Assembly: GCF_009617585.1 (NCBI RefSeq)
Contig: NZ_WIXI01000051.1
Location: forward strand, 186,001-250,000
Direction of reading: 5' to 3'
From: Endobacterium cereale
GTDB taxonomy: Bacteria; Pseudomonadota; Alphaproteobacteria; Rhizobiales; Rhizobiaceae
Length of the DNA stretch: 64,000 nt
Part shown: piece after piece, positions 1-9,302 of the stretch
How the letters are laid out: every line of letters begins with the position of its first letter
How positions within the stretch are numbered: the stretch's first letter is position 1
The notes under the pieces: model-generated
Databases searched by the model: none
Seen by the model: only the letters and a program-made list of their open reading frames with translations
What the model was told of the DNA's origin: nothing
Program-made: the position numbers and the translations under genes

Positions 1-107
1 ATGCGCGTTTCGCCACCATCGCCATTCAGAAGATCGAGCACACGGACCAGCGCCGGATTGTTGAACCAGTCCTTGTTGGCGATGTTTTTTGGGGTCGGAC
101 CGGTCAT
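1..107 (-). CDS. CCA-adding enzyme / poly(A) polymerase family protein, N-terminal fragment
   Basis: Only about 35 residues from the start codon are inside the window; the rest runs off the left edge. The peptide (MTGPTPKNIANKDWF..., then a leucine-rich helix and DGGETR) resembles the N-terminus of alphaproteobacterial tRNA nucleotidyltransferases, which add or repair the 3' CCA of tRNA. In these the segment leads into the GGAVRD nucleotidyltransferase motif, which would lie outside the window. The start codon overlaps the stop of the upstream NUDIX gene in an ATGA, so it is translationally coupled as the third gene of a minus-strand operon. The identification rests on a short peptide plus the gene order usual in Rhizobiaceae. 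Confidence 0.55.
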   Translation of the reverse strand, partial: MTGPTPKNIANKDWFNNPALVRVLDLLNGDGGETR

Positions 108-739
108 GCATAAAGCCTTTCGTAGAGCGTGCGCAAAATCCCGGCCGTAATGCCCCAGATATTGCGTTCGCCATAGGGCATCAGGAAAAAATGTCGTTCG
201 ACGCCATCGAGAACACGACTGCCGCGCTGGTGATTGGCCTCATCCATTAGAAACGGCAGCGGTACTTCGAACACGTCATCCACCTCGGCCGGATTGAGCT
301 TTAGCTCGAAACCGCGCTTCACCACGGAAAGGATCGGCGTGATTCGAAAACCGGTTGGCGTAAAATAGGTCGGCAAACGTCCGACCGGCTCCACGAACAT
401 CCGCGACAGGCCGATCTCTTCCTCCGCCTCGCGCAAAGCCGCCTCTTCCGGCGAATTGTCTTCAGGGTCGATCGAGCCGCCCGGAAAGGCGATCTGGCCG
501 GAATGTTTTCGCAGCGTCGCCGTGCGCTGGGTCAGTATCACGCTCGCCTTCTCGCCATCATCGATAACGGGAATAAGCACGGCGGCATCGCGCAGCTTCA
601 GTTCCTGCGCGCGCGCCACAAACAGCGGATTGAGCGCATGGTCGCCATGCGCCTTCCACGCCTCTTCGAGCGGCATGCCCTTCTGATCGAGCGCGCGGGC
701 ACGAAAATCGTCTGCGGAAAAAAGCGGGTATTGCGTCAT
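104..739 (-). CDS. NUDIX hydrolase, CoA pyrophosphatase type (NudL-like)
   Basis: 211 residues. Residues 69-88 (LTQRTATLRKHSGQIAFPGG) match the NuCoA signature that precedes the Nudix box in coenzyme A pyrophosphatases. The box follows at about 87-111 (GGSIDPED... then REAEEEIGL) with the metal-binding glutamates intact. Family members split CoA or its oxidised derivatives into 4'-phosphopantetheine and 3',5'-ADP and act in the cytosol. The gene overlaps both neighbours by four bases (ATGA), so DUF1285, NUDIX and the CCA enzyme form one tightly coupled operon. Nothing is missing from the domain. The substrate is inferred from the NuCoA signature alone. Confidence 0.85.
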   Translation of the reverse strand: MTQYPLFSADDFRARALDQKGMPLEEAWKAHGDHALNPLFVARAQELKLRDAAVLIPVIDDGEKASVILTQRTATLRKHSGQIAFPGGSIDPEDNSPEEAALREAEEEIGLSRMFVEPVGRLPTYFTPTGFRITPILSVVKRGFELKLNPAEVDDVFEVPLPFLMDEANHQRGSRVLDGVERHFFLMPYGERNIWGITAGILRTLYERLYA

Positions 740-1359
740 TTCGAAAGCGCATCCAATTCAGCCTGCGGCATCACGGCAAACACCGCACCACCGGAGCGGA
801 TCACAAACATCGCCACGCCATCGATATCCTGCGTCTCGCCCAGCGCGACCAGATCATACATCACGGCACGCGACACCAGCGCCTCCAGCCGGCCTCGCAC
901 CAGCAGATACGGTTTCAGCTCGCGGTTCTCGCCCGATATCTCGAATCGCAGCGGATTACCGGCGCCGGCTTCCACCACATCACCGACATTTGTCCGGAAG
1001 GTCAGCACGGCAGCACCTTCCCGCTCACCCACCTGCATCTCCACCGCCACGAAGGGCGCATCGATCACACGGATGCCGACCTTTTCCACAGGCGTGACGA
1101 GATAGGTCTTGCCGTCCTCGTCCTTGCGCAGAACCGTCGAGAACAGCCGCACCAGCGGCGCGCGACCGATCGGCGTACCCATGTAGAACCATGTACCGTC
1201 GGCGTGGATTTCCATGTCGAGATCACCGCAAAACGGCGGATTCCAGCGCTCCACCGGCGGCAGGCCACGCGCGCCCTCGCCCGTTTGCTCGGAAGCATGA
1301 GCGATCATCGCCGCAAGACCTGCGGCATCCGCCGCCTGATTTATCCGTGTCGTCGCCAT
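736..1359 (-). CDS. DUF1285 domain-containing protein
   Basis: 207 residues, no signal peptide or membrane segment. The order of conserved blocks (PVERWNPPFCGDLDMEI, then GTWFYMGTPIGRAPLVRLF, then VTPVEKVGIRV near residue 105) is that of DUF1285 proteins, small cytosolic proteins common in proteobacteria with no established biochemical role. It is the first gene of the minus-strand operon with NUDIX and the CCA enzyme. Its start lies 183 bases from the start of the divergent moxR gene, so 1360-1542 should hold back-to-back promoters. I see no clear operator there. The family is recognised with good confidence, but its function is not known to me. Confidence 0.85.
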   Translation of the reverse strand: MATTRINQAADAAGLAAMIAHASEQTGEGARGLPPVERWNPPFCGDLDMEIHADGTWFYMGTPIGRAPLVRLFSTVLRKDEDGKTYLVTPVEKVGIRVIDAPFVAVEMQVGEREGAAVLTFRTNVGDVVEAGAGNPLRFEISGENRELKPYLLVRGRLEALVSRAVMYDLVALGETQDIDGVAMFVIRSGGAVFAVMPQAELDALSK

Positions 1360-1542
1360 GATTGTGTCCCGGTTCCACCGTTAAGGACAGAAGAGTCACG
1401 AGATAGTCATTCATGACGTCCTTGTCAGCCGTCAAACTGGGAATAAGTTCATTGCGATAGTGCGCACCTGCAGCATTGCCGATATGAATGATGAACCGCC
1501 ATTGCGCAGAAGCCGCGAAAAAACCGATAGATGGAGACCCCA

Positions 1543-2556
1543 ATGGGTGTGATGACGTCCACAGAAACTCCACTCGATGAAAAAGCCATCATCGCCTCCG
1601 CCGAAAAGGCGCTGTCCGATATCGCCGCCATTCGTGCGGAAGTCGGCAAGGTGATCTTTGGTCAGGAGCAGGTGGTCGAAAACACCCTTCTCGCGGTTCT
1701 CTCCGGCGGCCATGCGCTGCTGGTCGGCGTGCCGGGTCTCGCAAAAACCAAGCTGGTCACCACGCTCGGCACCGTACTCGGGCTCGATGGCAACCGCATC
1801 CAGTTCACCCCCGACCTGATGCCCTCCGACATTCTCGGCACCGAGGTGATGGATCAGGACGAAAACGGCCGCCGCTCCTTCCGCTTCGTCAAGGGACCGG
1901 TTTTCGCGCAGCTGCTGATGGCCGACGAAATCAACCGTGCCTCGCCGCGCACCCAGTCGGCGCTGCTGCAGTCGATGCAGGAATATCACGTCACCGTCGC
2001 CGGCCAGCGATATGACCTGCCCGGCCCGTTTCACGTTCTCGCAACCCAGAACCCGCTGGAACAGGAAGGCACCTATCCGCTGCCGGAAGCCCAGCTCGAC
2101 CGTTTTCTGCTGCAGGTCGACGTTCTCTACCCCGAACTCGACGCCGAACGACAGATCCTGCTCGGCACGACCGGCATTTCCGAAGCCACGGCATCCGGCG
2201 TCATCGATGCCGCCCGGCTTCTGGAAATCCAGTCGCTGATCCGTCAGATGCCGGTCAGCGACAAGATCGTCGATGCCATCCTATCGCTGGTCCGCTCCGC
2301 TCGCCCCGGCCATGGCAATACCATGACCGACCGTCACGTCGCATGGGGTCCCGGCCCGCGCGCCGGTCAGGCACTGATGTTGTGCGCCCGCGCCCGCGCG
2401 CTTTACGAAGGCCGTCTTGCCCCGTCGCTGGACGATATCGCAGCCCTTGCCGAACCCGTCCTGCAGCACCGCATGGCACTCACCTTCTCGGCGCGTGCCG
2501 AAGGCATGACCGTGCGTGATGTGATTTCCGGCTTGGCAAAACAGGTTCGCGGCTAA
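1543..2556 (+). CDS. moxR: MoxR family AAA+ ATPase
   Basis: 337 residues from this start. Walker A is GVPGLAKT near residue 62-69, Walker B is LLMADEINRASPRTQSAL, and ATQNPLEQEGTYPLPEAQLD is the MoxR sensor/arginine-finger block. MoxR ATPases are cytosolic chaperone-like machines that mature or activate partner proteins carrying von Willebrand A (vWA) domains. I chose ATG 1543 because GGAG lies six bases before it. ATG 1531 is in frame but has no ribosome-binding site. It heads an operon with the DUF58, DUF4159 and membrane-protein genes downstream, the standard MoxR neighbourhood, with only 26 bases to the next gene. Confidence 0.93.
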   Translation: MGVMTSTETPLDEKAIIASAEKALSDIAAIRAEVGKVIFGQEQVVENTLLAVLSGGHALLVGVPGLAKTKLVTTLGTVLGLDGNRIQFTPDLMPSDILGTEVMDQDENGRRSFRFVKGPVFAQLLMADEINRASPRTQSALLQSMQEYHVTVAGQRYDLPGPFHVLATQNPLEQEGTYPLPEAQLDRFLLQVDVLYPELDAERQILLGTTGISEATASGVIDAARLLEIQSLIRQMPVSDKIVDAILSLVRSARPGHGNTMTDRHVAWGPGPRAGQALMLCARARALYEGRLAPSLDDIAALAEPVLQHRMALTFSARAEGMTVRDVISGLAKQVRG

Positions 2557-2582
2557 AACCGTCTCGACCGAAAGGAATACGC

Positions 2583-3515
2583 GTGGCATCCATCGGTGAG
2601 ATCGTCGACCAGACGCCGAGCGCAGAAATCCTCAGCCGTGCCCGTCAGCGGGCCATCCTCGTGCCCGATTGCATGGTCGAGGCCCGCCGCATCGCGAATA
2701 CGGTGATTTCCGGCTGGCACGGCCGCCGCAAGCGCGGCATCGGCGAAAATTTCTGGCAGTTCCGGCCTTATGCGGATGGCGAAAGCCTTGCCCGTATCGA
2801 CTGGCGCCGCTCTGCCCGCGATGACCATACCTATATCCGCGACAAGGAATGGGAAGCCGCCCATACCGTGTGGCTCTGGGCAGACATGTCGCCGTCGATG
2901 ATGTACAAATCCACCTATGCCGGCGTCTCAAAGGAAAGCCGCGCTCTGGTGCTGATGCTGGCGCTCGCCGAAGTGCTGGCCCGCTCGGGCGAACGTATCG
3001 GATGTCCGGGCATCATGGAGCCGGTTTCGGCCCGCAACGCCGCCGAACGACTGGCGACCGCGCTGGTGCACGCCCCGCCATCCACCGGCCTGCCGCAGAC
3101 CGAGATGATCCGGGGTGCGAGCGATATCGTGCTGATCGGCGATTTTCTCGACGATGCCGACCGCATCATGCAGCGCGTCGCGCCGCTTGCCCGCCGTGGC
3201 CTGCGCGGCCATGTCATCGAAGTGGCCGACCCGGCCGAAGAGATTTTTCCCTACAGCGGCCGCACCGAATTCACCGATCCCGAAACCGGCGAAAAGCTGA
3301 CCTCGGGCCGCGCCGAGTCCGTGCGCGAGATCTATCGCAACGCCTATCTGGCGCGCCGCGAAAATCTCGGCCAGTCGCTGCGCCGCATGGGCTGGAGTTT
3401 CATCGTTCACCGCACCGATCACCTCGCATCGGAAGCCTTGGGCGCAGTCCACGGTTATCTCTCCGGCAATCCACCCCGTATGGTGCCCAATACATCTGCC
3501 GGAGTTGGCGCATGA
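2583..3515 (+). CDS. DUF58 domain-containing protein
   Basis: 310 residues, GTG start with AAAGGAA just upstream. The DUF58 core is visible at about 60-90: RIDWRRSARDDHTYIRDKEW, followed by a vWA-like segment (WLWADMSPSMMY) that looks like a degenerate metal-ion-dependent adhesion site (DMSPS in place of DxSxS). DUF58 proteins are the regular partners of MoxR ATPases and are thought to be a substrate or adaptor of MoxR in envelope processes. The stop codon overlaps the ATG of the next gene (ATGA at 3512-3515), implying translational coupling. No membrane helix is evident, so it is probably cytosolic or peripheral. Confidence 0.9.
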   Translation: MASIGEIVDQTPSAEILSRARQRAILVPDCMVEARRIANTVISGWHGRRKRGIGENFWQFRPYADGESLARIDWRRSARDDHTYIRDKEWEAAHTVWLWADMSPSMMYKSTYAGVSKESRALVLMLALAEVLARSGERIGCPGIMEPVSARNAAERLATALVHAPPSTGLPQTEMIRGASDIVLIGDFLDDADRIMQRVAPLARRGLRGHVIEVADPAEEIFPYSGRTEFTDPETGEKLTSGRAESVREIYRNAYLARRENLGQSLRRMGWSFIVHRTDHLASEALGAVHGYLSGNPPRMVPNTSAGVGA

Positions 3516-6448
3516 GTGGTTTCGCCTTCGCCAGCCCCGCCATCCTGTTTGCGCTGATCGCATTGCCGGCCATCTGGTGGCTGCTGCGGCTCACCCCGCC
3601 GCGTCCGCGCTCAGAGGTGTTTCCGCCGCTGCGCATCCTCGCCACGATTTTGAAGCGCGAGGAAACCCCGGCGCAAAGCCCGTGGTGGCTGACGCTTCTA
3701 CGCATCCTGCTGGCCACCGCCGTCATCCTGGCGATCGCCGATCCGGTCATCAATCCCCGCAACAATCCGCTCGCATCCGGCGGCCCGCTGGTGATGATCG
3801 TCGACAACAGCTGGGCGAGCGCCGAGGACTGGGAACGCCGCGTGCAGACCGCCGACCTGATGATCGGGGACGCAGCCGATGCCGAAACCCCGGTCTCGCT
3901 CACCTTCACCGCTGAAGCCAGCCACGACGCCATCCCGACCAGCGCCATCGTCGCCCGCGAACGCCTCGCAGCCGCGCGTCCGAAATCACTCGTGCCGGAC
4001 CGCCTGCGCGCCGCCCGTGCCGTGACCGAAGCCCTGAACGGCACCCAGCCCGGCACACTCGTTTACCTTTCAGATGGCATCGCCACGCCCACCGATGGCG
4101 ACATGCTGACGGCGCTTTCCAGCCTGTCACCGCGCGACATGCAGCTGATCGAAGGCGATGGCCAGAAGTCGCTTGCGCTGACCAGCGCCACCAACAATGC
4201 CGCCGCCATGTCGGTCGCGGCGACGCGCCTGAAAACCGAAACCGCCCAGAATTTTACCGTCAACGCACTTGACCAGCAGGGCCGTTCGCTCGCAACAGGC
4301 ACACTCGATTTCGCAGCCGGCGCCAATACCGCGACGGCCACCATCAACGCCCCGTTCGAACTGCGCAACGACTTTGCCCGCCTCTCGGTCGATGGCATCG
4401 CCACAGCAGGCGCAACGCATCTACTCGACGACGGTTTCAAACGCCGCCGCATCGCGCTCCTCTCCGGCGACAGCGGTAACGACTTTCAGCCTCTGCTTTT
4501 GCCCCTCTATTACATCAGCCGCGCGCTCGAACCCTATGCCGACCTGATCCAGCCACGCGGCGGCGATCTCGCCGCATCGCTGCGCGAAATCCTCACCAGC
4601 AACCCCTCCGCCATCGTCATGGCCGATGTCGGACGCCTGCCGGAGGAAAGTTATGCGCCGCTGCAACAGTGGCTCAACCGTGGCGGCACGCTGATCCGTT
4701 TTGCCGGCCCCCGCCTTGCCGCCGCACCCGCCGATGATCCTCTGGTGCCGGTGCGGCTGCGCCAAGGCGAACGCGCGCTCGGCGGTGCCATGTCCTGGGC
4801 CGATCCGCAGCCGCTCGCCGCCTTCCCCAATTTTGGCCCGTTTGCCGGCATGGCCGCCCCCACCGACATCACCGTGCGGCGACAGGTTCTCGCCGAACCG
4901 ACACCCGATCTCAACGAACGCACATGGGCCAGCCTTGCCGACGGTACGCCGCTTGTCACCACGCGCGAAGTCGAAGCCGGCCGTATCGTGCTTTTCCATG
5001 TCAGCGCCGATGCTACATGGTCGAACCTGCCGATCTCGGGCAATTTCGTCGAAATGCTGCGCCGTTTGGTGCAGTTGTCCCGCGCCGGCGGTGCGGCCGA
5101 ACCGCAGGCAGGCAATGCCGGCGCCCCGGCCCTGCCGCCCTACCGCCTGTTGACCGCGGACGGCATCCTCTCCACCGAAGTCGGCAGCGCCCGTCCGCTG
5201 GCGGCAAAGGTGGGCGTCACGCCGTTTGCCAGCCTCGACAATCCGCCCGGACTTTACGGCTCGGAGGAAGGTTTTACCGCCGTGAACCTGCTGCCCGCCA
5301 ACGCCACGCTTTCGCCCTTCGATCCCTCGGCTGCATCCTTCCCGATCGTCCGGCAGGGTCTTGCCGGTGGTGAAGCATGGTCGCTGCGTCCCGCCCTGTT
5401 TGCCTCGGCCTTCTTCATGCTGCTTCTCGATACGCTGATCGTGCTGTTCATGAACGGTGGTTTTGCCCGCCTGCCCCGCGCCGGTCGTGCCGCAGCCATG
5501 CTTGCCGTGATGGTCGGCGCATTAGCCTTCGCCCCGACTGGTGATCTGCACGCCCAGACGCCACCGCAAGAGACTGCAACCGGCACACTGGCCCAAACCC
5601 AGCCCCCGGCGGCACCTCAACCGGGCCGGTCCGCACCACCGGCCGCCAGCCAGCAGACACCCGATCCGAACGCGCCGATCGAACACGCCAAACCCGGCGA
5701 CGAGGCCATCCTAGAGCGCCTCGACACGACCCATCTCGCTTACGTCATCACCGGCGAAGGCGATGTCGACCGCATTTCCGAACAGGGGCTCGATGGCCTC
5801 AGCCAGTTCATGACCTACCGCACCACGCTGGAACCCGGCGCACCTGTTGGCGTCGATATCACCAAGGACGAACTGTCCTTCTATCCGATCATCTACTGGC
5901 CGGTTTCCGCGACCGCTCCGATGCCGTCTGCCGCCGCCATTTCCCGCATCGACGCCTATATGCGCAGCGGCGGCACCGTGCTGTTCGACACCCGCGACCA
6001 GTTCAGCTCGCTTGACGGAAGCGGCGGCACCAGCCCGAACGGCGAGCGCCTGCAACAGATCCTGGCCAATATCGATATCCCGCCGCTGGAGCCGACGCCG
6101 AACGACCACGTTCTCGCCCGCTCCTTCTACCTTCTCAACAATTTCCCCGGTCGCTACAATGGCAGCCCGCTCTGGGTGGAGGCCCGTCAGGATGCCCGCA
6201 ACCAGGGCACGGCGCTCTCCTCATCGGGCGACGGCGTGACGCCGATCCTCATCACCGGCAACGATTTTGCCGGCGCCTGGGCGGTGGATGCGCAGGGCAA
6301 TTCCGTGCTACCGACCGTGCCGCCGGACGACATGCAGCGCGAACACGCGTTTCGCTCCGGCGTCAACATCATGATGTACATGCTCACCGGCAACTACAAA
6401 GCCGACCAGGTGCATGTGCCCGCCCTGCTCGAACGATTGGGGCAGTGA
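3512..6448 (+). CDS. DUF4159 domain-containing membrane protein with BatA-type N-terminus
   Basis: 978 residues. The N-terminus (FASPAILFALIALPAIWWLL, then a second helix near residue 65-85 after WWLTLLRIL) is the double-transmembrane BatA-type region found in aerotolerance-like operons. A vWA-like periplasmic or cytosolic segment follows (MIVDNSWAS). A further helix lies near residue 630. The last 200 residues (LAYVITGEGDVDRISEQGL, SFYPIIYWPV, GGTVLFDTRD) are DUF4159, a glutamine-amidotransferase-like fold. A proline/glutamine-rich linker precedes it. The frame stays open upstream to 2849, but ATG 3512 is coupled to the DUF58 stop and begins the BatA helix. Third gene of the moxR operon; role not established. 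Confidence 0.88.
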   Translation: MSGFAFASPAILFALIALPAIWWLLRLTPPRPRSEVFPPLRILATILKREETPAQSPWWLTLLRILLATAVILAIADPVINPRNNPLASGGPLVMIVDNSWASAEDWERRVQTADLMIGDAADAETPVSLTFTAEASHDAIPTSAIVARERLAAARPKSLVPDRLRAARAVTEALNGTQPGTLVYLSDGIATPTDGDMLTALSSLSPRDMQLIEGDGQKSLALTSATNNAAAMSVAATRLKTETAQNFTVNALDQQGRSLATGTLDFAAGANTATATINAPFELRNDFARLSVDGIATAGATHLLDDGFKRRRIALLSGDSGNDFQPLLLPLYYISRALEPYADLIQPRGGDLAASLREILTSNPSAIVMADVGRLPEESYAPLQQWLNRGGTLIRFAGPRLAAAPADDPLVPVRLRQGERALGGAMSWADPQPLAAFPNFGPFAGMAAPTDITVRRQVLAEPTPDLNERTWASLADGTPLVTTREVEAGRIVLFHVSADATWSNLPISGNFVEMLRRLVQLSRAGGAAEPQAGNAGAPALPPYRLLTADGILSTEVGSARPLAAKVGVTPFASLDNPPGLYGSEEGFTAVNLLPANATLSPFDPSAASFPIVRQGLAGGEAWSLRPALFASAFFMLLLDTLIVLFMNGGFARLPRAGRAAAMLAVMVGALAFAPTGDLHAQTPPQETATGTLAQTQPPAAPQPGRSAPPAASQQTPDPNAPIEHAKPGDEAILERLDTTHLAYVITGEGDVDRISEQGLDGLSQFMTYRTTLEPGAPVGVDITKDELSFYPIIYWPVSATAPMPSAAAISRIDAYMRSGGTVLFDTRDQFSSLDGSGGTSPNGERLQQILANIDIPPLEPTPNDHVLARSFYLLNNFPGRYNGSPLWVEARQDARNQGTALSSSGDGVTPILITGNDFAGAWAVDAQGNSVLPTVPPDDMQREHAFRSGVNIMMYMLTGNYKADQVHVPALLERLGQ

Positions 6449-6520
6449 CGGTATGAACCTGCAGATTTGCCCCTCATCAGCCAAGCGGTCAGACATGGAA
6501 TTAGGTGAGCGCTTCTTGCC

Positions 6521-6660
6521 GATCTCCCCCCTTGAGGGGGAGATGCCCGGTAGGGCAGAGGGGGGTGTTTCTGGCGCAAATGCCGCTTTGATTTCCTTTG
6601 CCGCACGGTTGCTCAACCCCCTCTGTCACTTCGTGACATCTCCCCCTCAAGGGGGAGATC
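6521..6660. repeat. Intergenic palindromic repeat element (RIME-like)
   Basis: A 140-bp element with inverted ends: GATCTCCCCCCTTGAGGGGG at the left and a matching arm ending GGGGGAGATC at the right. Each arm is itself a small hairpin, and purine-rich inner arms (GGGCAGAGGGGGGT / ACCCCCTCTG) can also pair. This is the architecture of the Rhizobium-specific intergenic mosaic elements. It sits in the 275-bp gap between two genes of the moxR operon, so it would be transcribed and fold into a large stem that may affect mRNA processing or polarity. Confidence 0.7.
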
Positions 6661-6723
6661 GTTGGGAGTCCGCCGCGTCGCGTACTACTCTGCGGCTGAA
6701 CCGGCCAATAGAGGGAAAACCTC

Positions 6724-8790
6724 ATGACCATCGAATTCGCCCCCTTCTTCGCATGGCCGATCCTCGCCGGCCTTGGCGTGTTTGCCGCAATCCTCGTGGT
6801 CCTGAGCCTCTGGCGCGGCCTGCGCGGCGCTTTGCTACGCGCCCTTGCTCTCGTCGCGTTGTTGCTCGCCATCGCCAACCCGCTGCTGACGCAGGAAGAC
6901 CGCGATCAGCTGTCCACCATCCTGCCTGTCATCGTCGACCGTTCGCAGAGCCAGGAAACCGCCAACCGCACGGAACAGACCAATCAGGCGCTGGAAGGCC
7001 TGAAGGAACGCCTGTCGCGTTTCCCGCGCATCGAGCCGCGTATCGTCGAGGTCAACGACAACCCGGATTCAGACTCGCCCTCCACCCAGCTTTTTGGCGC
7101 GCTATCGGCAGCCCTCTCCGACGTGCCGCCCGGCCGCGTCGGCGGCGCCATCTTCCTGTCCGACGGCCAGATTCACGACATGCCCGGCATCAATCAGGAC
7201 CTCGGTTTCGACGCCCCGATCCACGGCCTTATCACCGGCCAGCCGGACGAATTCGACCGCCGTATCGAAGTGGTGAAAGCACCGCGTTTCGGCATTGTCG
7301 GCGAACGTCAGGACATGACATTGCGCGTCTTCGACGATGGCCGCAGCCAAGGCGGCTCGGCCGAGGTTACGGTGCGCATCAATGGCGAACAGGTCACAAC
7401 CCTGCAGGCCGCTCCGGGTGCGGAAACACCGTTCAGCTTCACCGTGCCGCGCGGCGGCAACAATGTCATGGAATTTTCCGTCGCCGCCCTGCCCGGCGAA
7501 GTCACCACTGCCAACAACCGCGCCGTCCACGTCATCGATGGCATCCGCCAGAACCTGCGCGTGCTGCTGGTCTCCGGCGAACCGCATGCCGGCGAGCGCG
7601 CATGGCGTAACCTGTTGAAATCCGACGCCTCCGTCGATCTCGTGCATTTCACCATTCTGCGCCCGCCGGAAAAGCAGGATGGCACGCCGATCAACGAATT
7701 GTCGCTGATCGCCTTCCCCACCCGCGAACTGTTTGTCGAAAAGATCAACGATTTCGACCTGATTATTTTTGACCGCTACAAGCACCGCGGCGTGCTGCCG
7801 ATCCTTTATTACGATTACATCGCCCAATATGTCGAAAGGGGCGGCGCGCTGCTGATTGCCGCCGGCCCAGAACATGCCGGCGAGGATTCGATTGCCTCGA
7901 CACCTCTCGAGCAGGTGCTCCCCGCTTCGCCGACCGGCGAAATGCACAATGCCGGTTTTTACCCGCATCTCTCCGCCGCTGGCCAAAAACACCCGGTCAC
8001 GCGCGGCCTTGAAGGTGCCACACAAAACCCGCCCGCCTGGGGCCGCTGGTTCCGCACCGTCGATGTGTCCCAGCCGCGCGGCCAGACCGTGATGGAAGGC
8101 GATGGCGACCGCCCCCTCCTCGTGCTCAACCGTCAGGGCGAAGGCCGTGTCGCCATGCTGCTCTCCGATCAGGGATGGCTGTGGGCGCGCGGTTTCGAAG
8201 GCGGCGGCCCGCATGTGGATCTTTATCGTCGCATCGCCCACTGGCTGATGAAGGAACCGGAGCTGGAGGAAGAAGCGCTGACCGCCCGCGCCTCCGGCCG
8301 CACGCTGGAAGCCACCCGTCAGACGATCGGCGACGATCCTGGCCCGGCAACGATAAAATATCCATCCGGCAAGACGGAAAGCCTGCCCTTCACCCAATCC
8401 GGCCCCGGCCTCTACAAGCTTGAAAAGCGCATGGACGAAACCGGCCTGTTCGAAGTCTCGAACGGCGAGTTTTCGACGCTGGTCCATGTCGGCGCCGTAG
8501 ATGCGCCGGAGTTCAAGGCCATGGTTTCGACCGAGCAGACGCTCGCTCCTTACGCCGAAAAGACCCGCGGCCTCGTCACCCGTGTCGCCAGCGAGGATGG
8601 CATCCGCCTCCCCGATATCCTGCCGGTACGCGGTGCCGTGCGTGTGGCCGATGCCAACCGCATGACCATCCGCATGACCGACGAAACCGTGCTGCGCGGC
8701 ATCAACACGCTGCCGCTGTTTGCCGGTTTTGCAGGCCTTGCCACCCTGCTGCTTGCAGTTTCCGCCATGTGGTGGCGTGAGGGTCGTTGA
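6724..8790 (+). CDS. Large membrane protein with glutamine-amidotransferase-like domain (moxR operon)
   Basis: 688 residues. Two N-terminal membrane helices (residues about 8-30 and 38-57) are followed by a vWA-like strand (ILPVIVDRSQSQE). A middle Ig-like section comes next, then an amidotransferase-like fold (NLRVLLVSGEPHAGERAWRN, DLIIFDRYKHRG, YVERGGALLIAAGPEH), and one C-terminal helix (LFAGFAGLATLLLAVSAMWW). The amidotransferase fold lacks an obvious catalytic Cys in the nucleophile position, so it is probably structural. This is the usual fourth member of alphaproteobacterial MoxR/DUF58/DUF4159 clusters. AGGG lies before the ATG. It likely forms a membrane complex with the DUF4159 protein; this is inferred from context. 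Confidence 0.8.
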   Translation: MTIEFAPFFAWPILAGLGVFAAILVVLSLWRGLRGALLRALALVALLLAIANPLLTQEDRDQLSTILPVIVDRSQSQETANRTEQTNQALEGLKERLSRFPRIEPRIVEVNDNPDSDSPSTQLFGALSAALSDVPPGRVGGAIFLSDGQIHDMPGINQDLGFDAPIHGLITGQPDEFDRRIEVVKAPRFGIVGERQDMTLRVFDDGRSQGGSAEVTVRINGEQVTTLQAAPGAETPFSFTVPRGGNNVMEFSVAALPGEVTTANNRAVHVIDGIRQNLRVLLVSGEPHAGERAWRNLLKSDASVDLVHFTILRPPEKQDGTPINELSLIAFPTRELFVEKINDFDLIIFDRYKHRGVLPILYYDYIAQYVERGGALLIAAGPEHAGEDSIASTPLEQVLPASPTGEMHNAGFYPHLSAAGQKHPVTRGLEGATQNPPAWGRWFRTVDVSQPRGQTVMEGDGDRPLLVLNRQGEGRVAMLLSDQGWLWARGFEGGGPHVDLYRRIAHWLMKEPELEEEALTARASGRTLEATRQTIGDDPGPATIKYPSGKTESLPFTQSGPGLYKLEKRMDETGLFEVSNGEFSTLVHVGAVDAPEFKAMVSTEQTLAPYAEKTRGLVTRVASEDGIRLPDILPVRGAVRVADANRMTIRMTDETVLRGINTLPLFAGFAGLATLLLAVSAMWWREGR

Positions 8791-8879
8791 TCCCAAATGT
8801 CCGCCTGTCGCGGCGGACACTTTACGCCTGCCCCAAACCTCTGGTATCGCCGGTCTCTGAGGCAGGACGGAGGATCGGC

Positions 8880-9299
8880 ATGGGCCACGAACTGAGCATA
8901 CTGGACACATGGGCACCGGAAGACGAAAAGGCTGTCGAGACCGGCCTCGTTGCCTACAATCTCGATCGCTTCGGCCCGCCCGGATTTCGCAAACTCGGCA
9001 TTTTCCTGCATGATGACGATGGCAAGATCGAAGGTGGCCTGATCGGCCGCACCGGCAGAGGCTGGCTTTATACCCAGATGCTGTTCATCCCCGAAAGCAG
9101 GCGTGGCCAGGGACTTGCACGCACTCTGCTGACCATGGCCGAAGAGGAAGCCAGGGCACGCGGCTGCATTGGTGCCTATATCGACAGCATGAACCCGGCC
9201 GCCGTGAAAATTTACGAAAAACTCGGCTATACCGCCGTCGGTCAACTCGGTCCGTTCGCCGGCGAATACGACATCACGTGGCTCGCCAAACGTTTTTGA
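8880..9299 (+). CDS. GNAT family N-acetyltransferase
   Basis: 139 residues. The acetyl-CoA binding motif A is clear: LFIPESRRGQGLARTLL at about residues 68-84, followed by the C-terminal motif YIDSMNPAAVKIYEKLGY. The substrate cannot be told from sequence. The frame is open back to 8787, but ATG 8880 has GGAGG nine bases upstream and gives the usual family length. It follows the moxR operon by 89 bases and is convergent with lysR, whose stop is 3 bases away; there is no terminator between them. Confidence 0.85.
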   Translation: MGHELSILDTWAPEDEKAVETGLVAYNLDRFGPPGFRKLGIFLHDDDGKIEGGLIGRTGRGWLYTQMLFIPESRRGQGLARTLLTMAEEEARARGCIGAYIDSMNPAAVKIYEKLGYTAVGQLGPFAGEYDITWLAKRF

Positions 9300-9302
9300 A
9301 TC

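Noticed and set aside
2849-3511. In-frame 5' extension of the DUF4159 gene inside the DUF58 gene
   Set aside because: The extra 221 residues are Arg/Pro-rich out-of-frame translation of DUF58; the ATG at 3512 is coupled and starts the BatA-type helix.
7102-8916. 604-codon open frame on the minus strand opposite the moxR-operon membrane protein
   Set aside because: It mirrors the real gene in a high-GC region, has no domain or ribosome-binding site, and its codon choice is unnatural. It also spans the gap to the GNAT gene.
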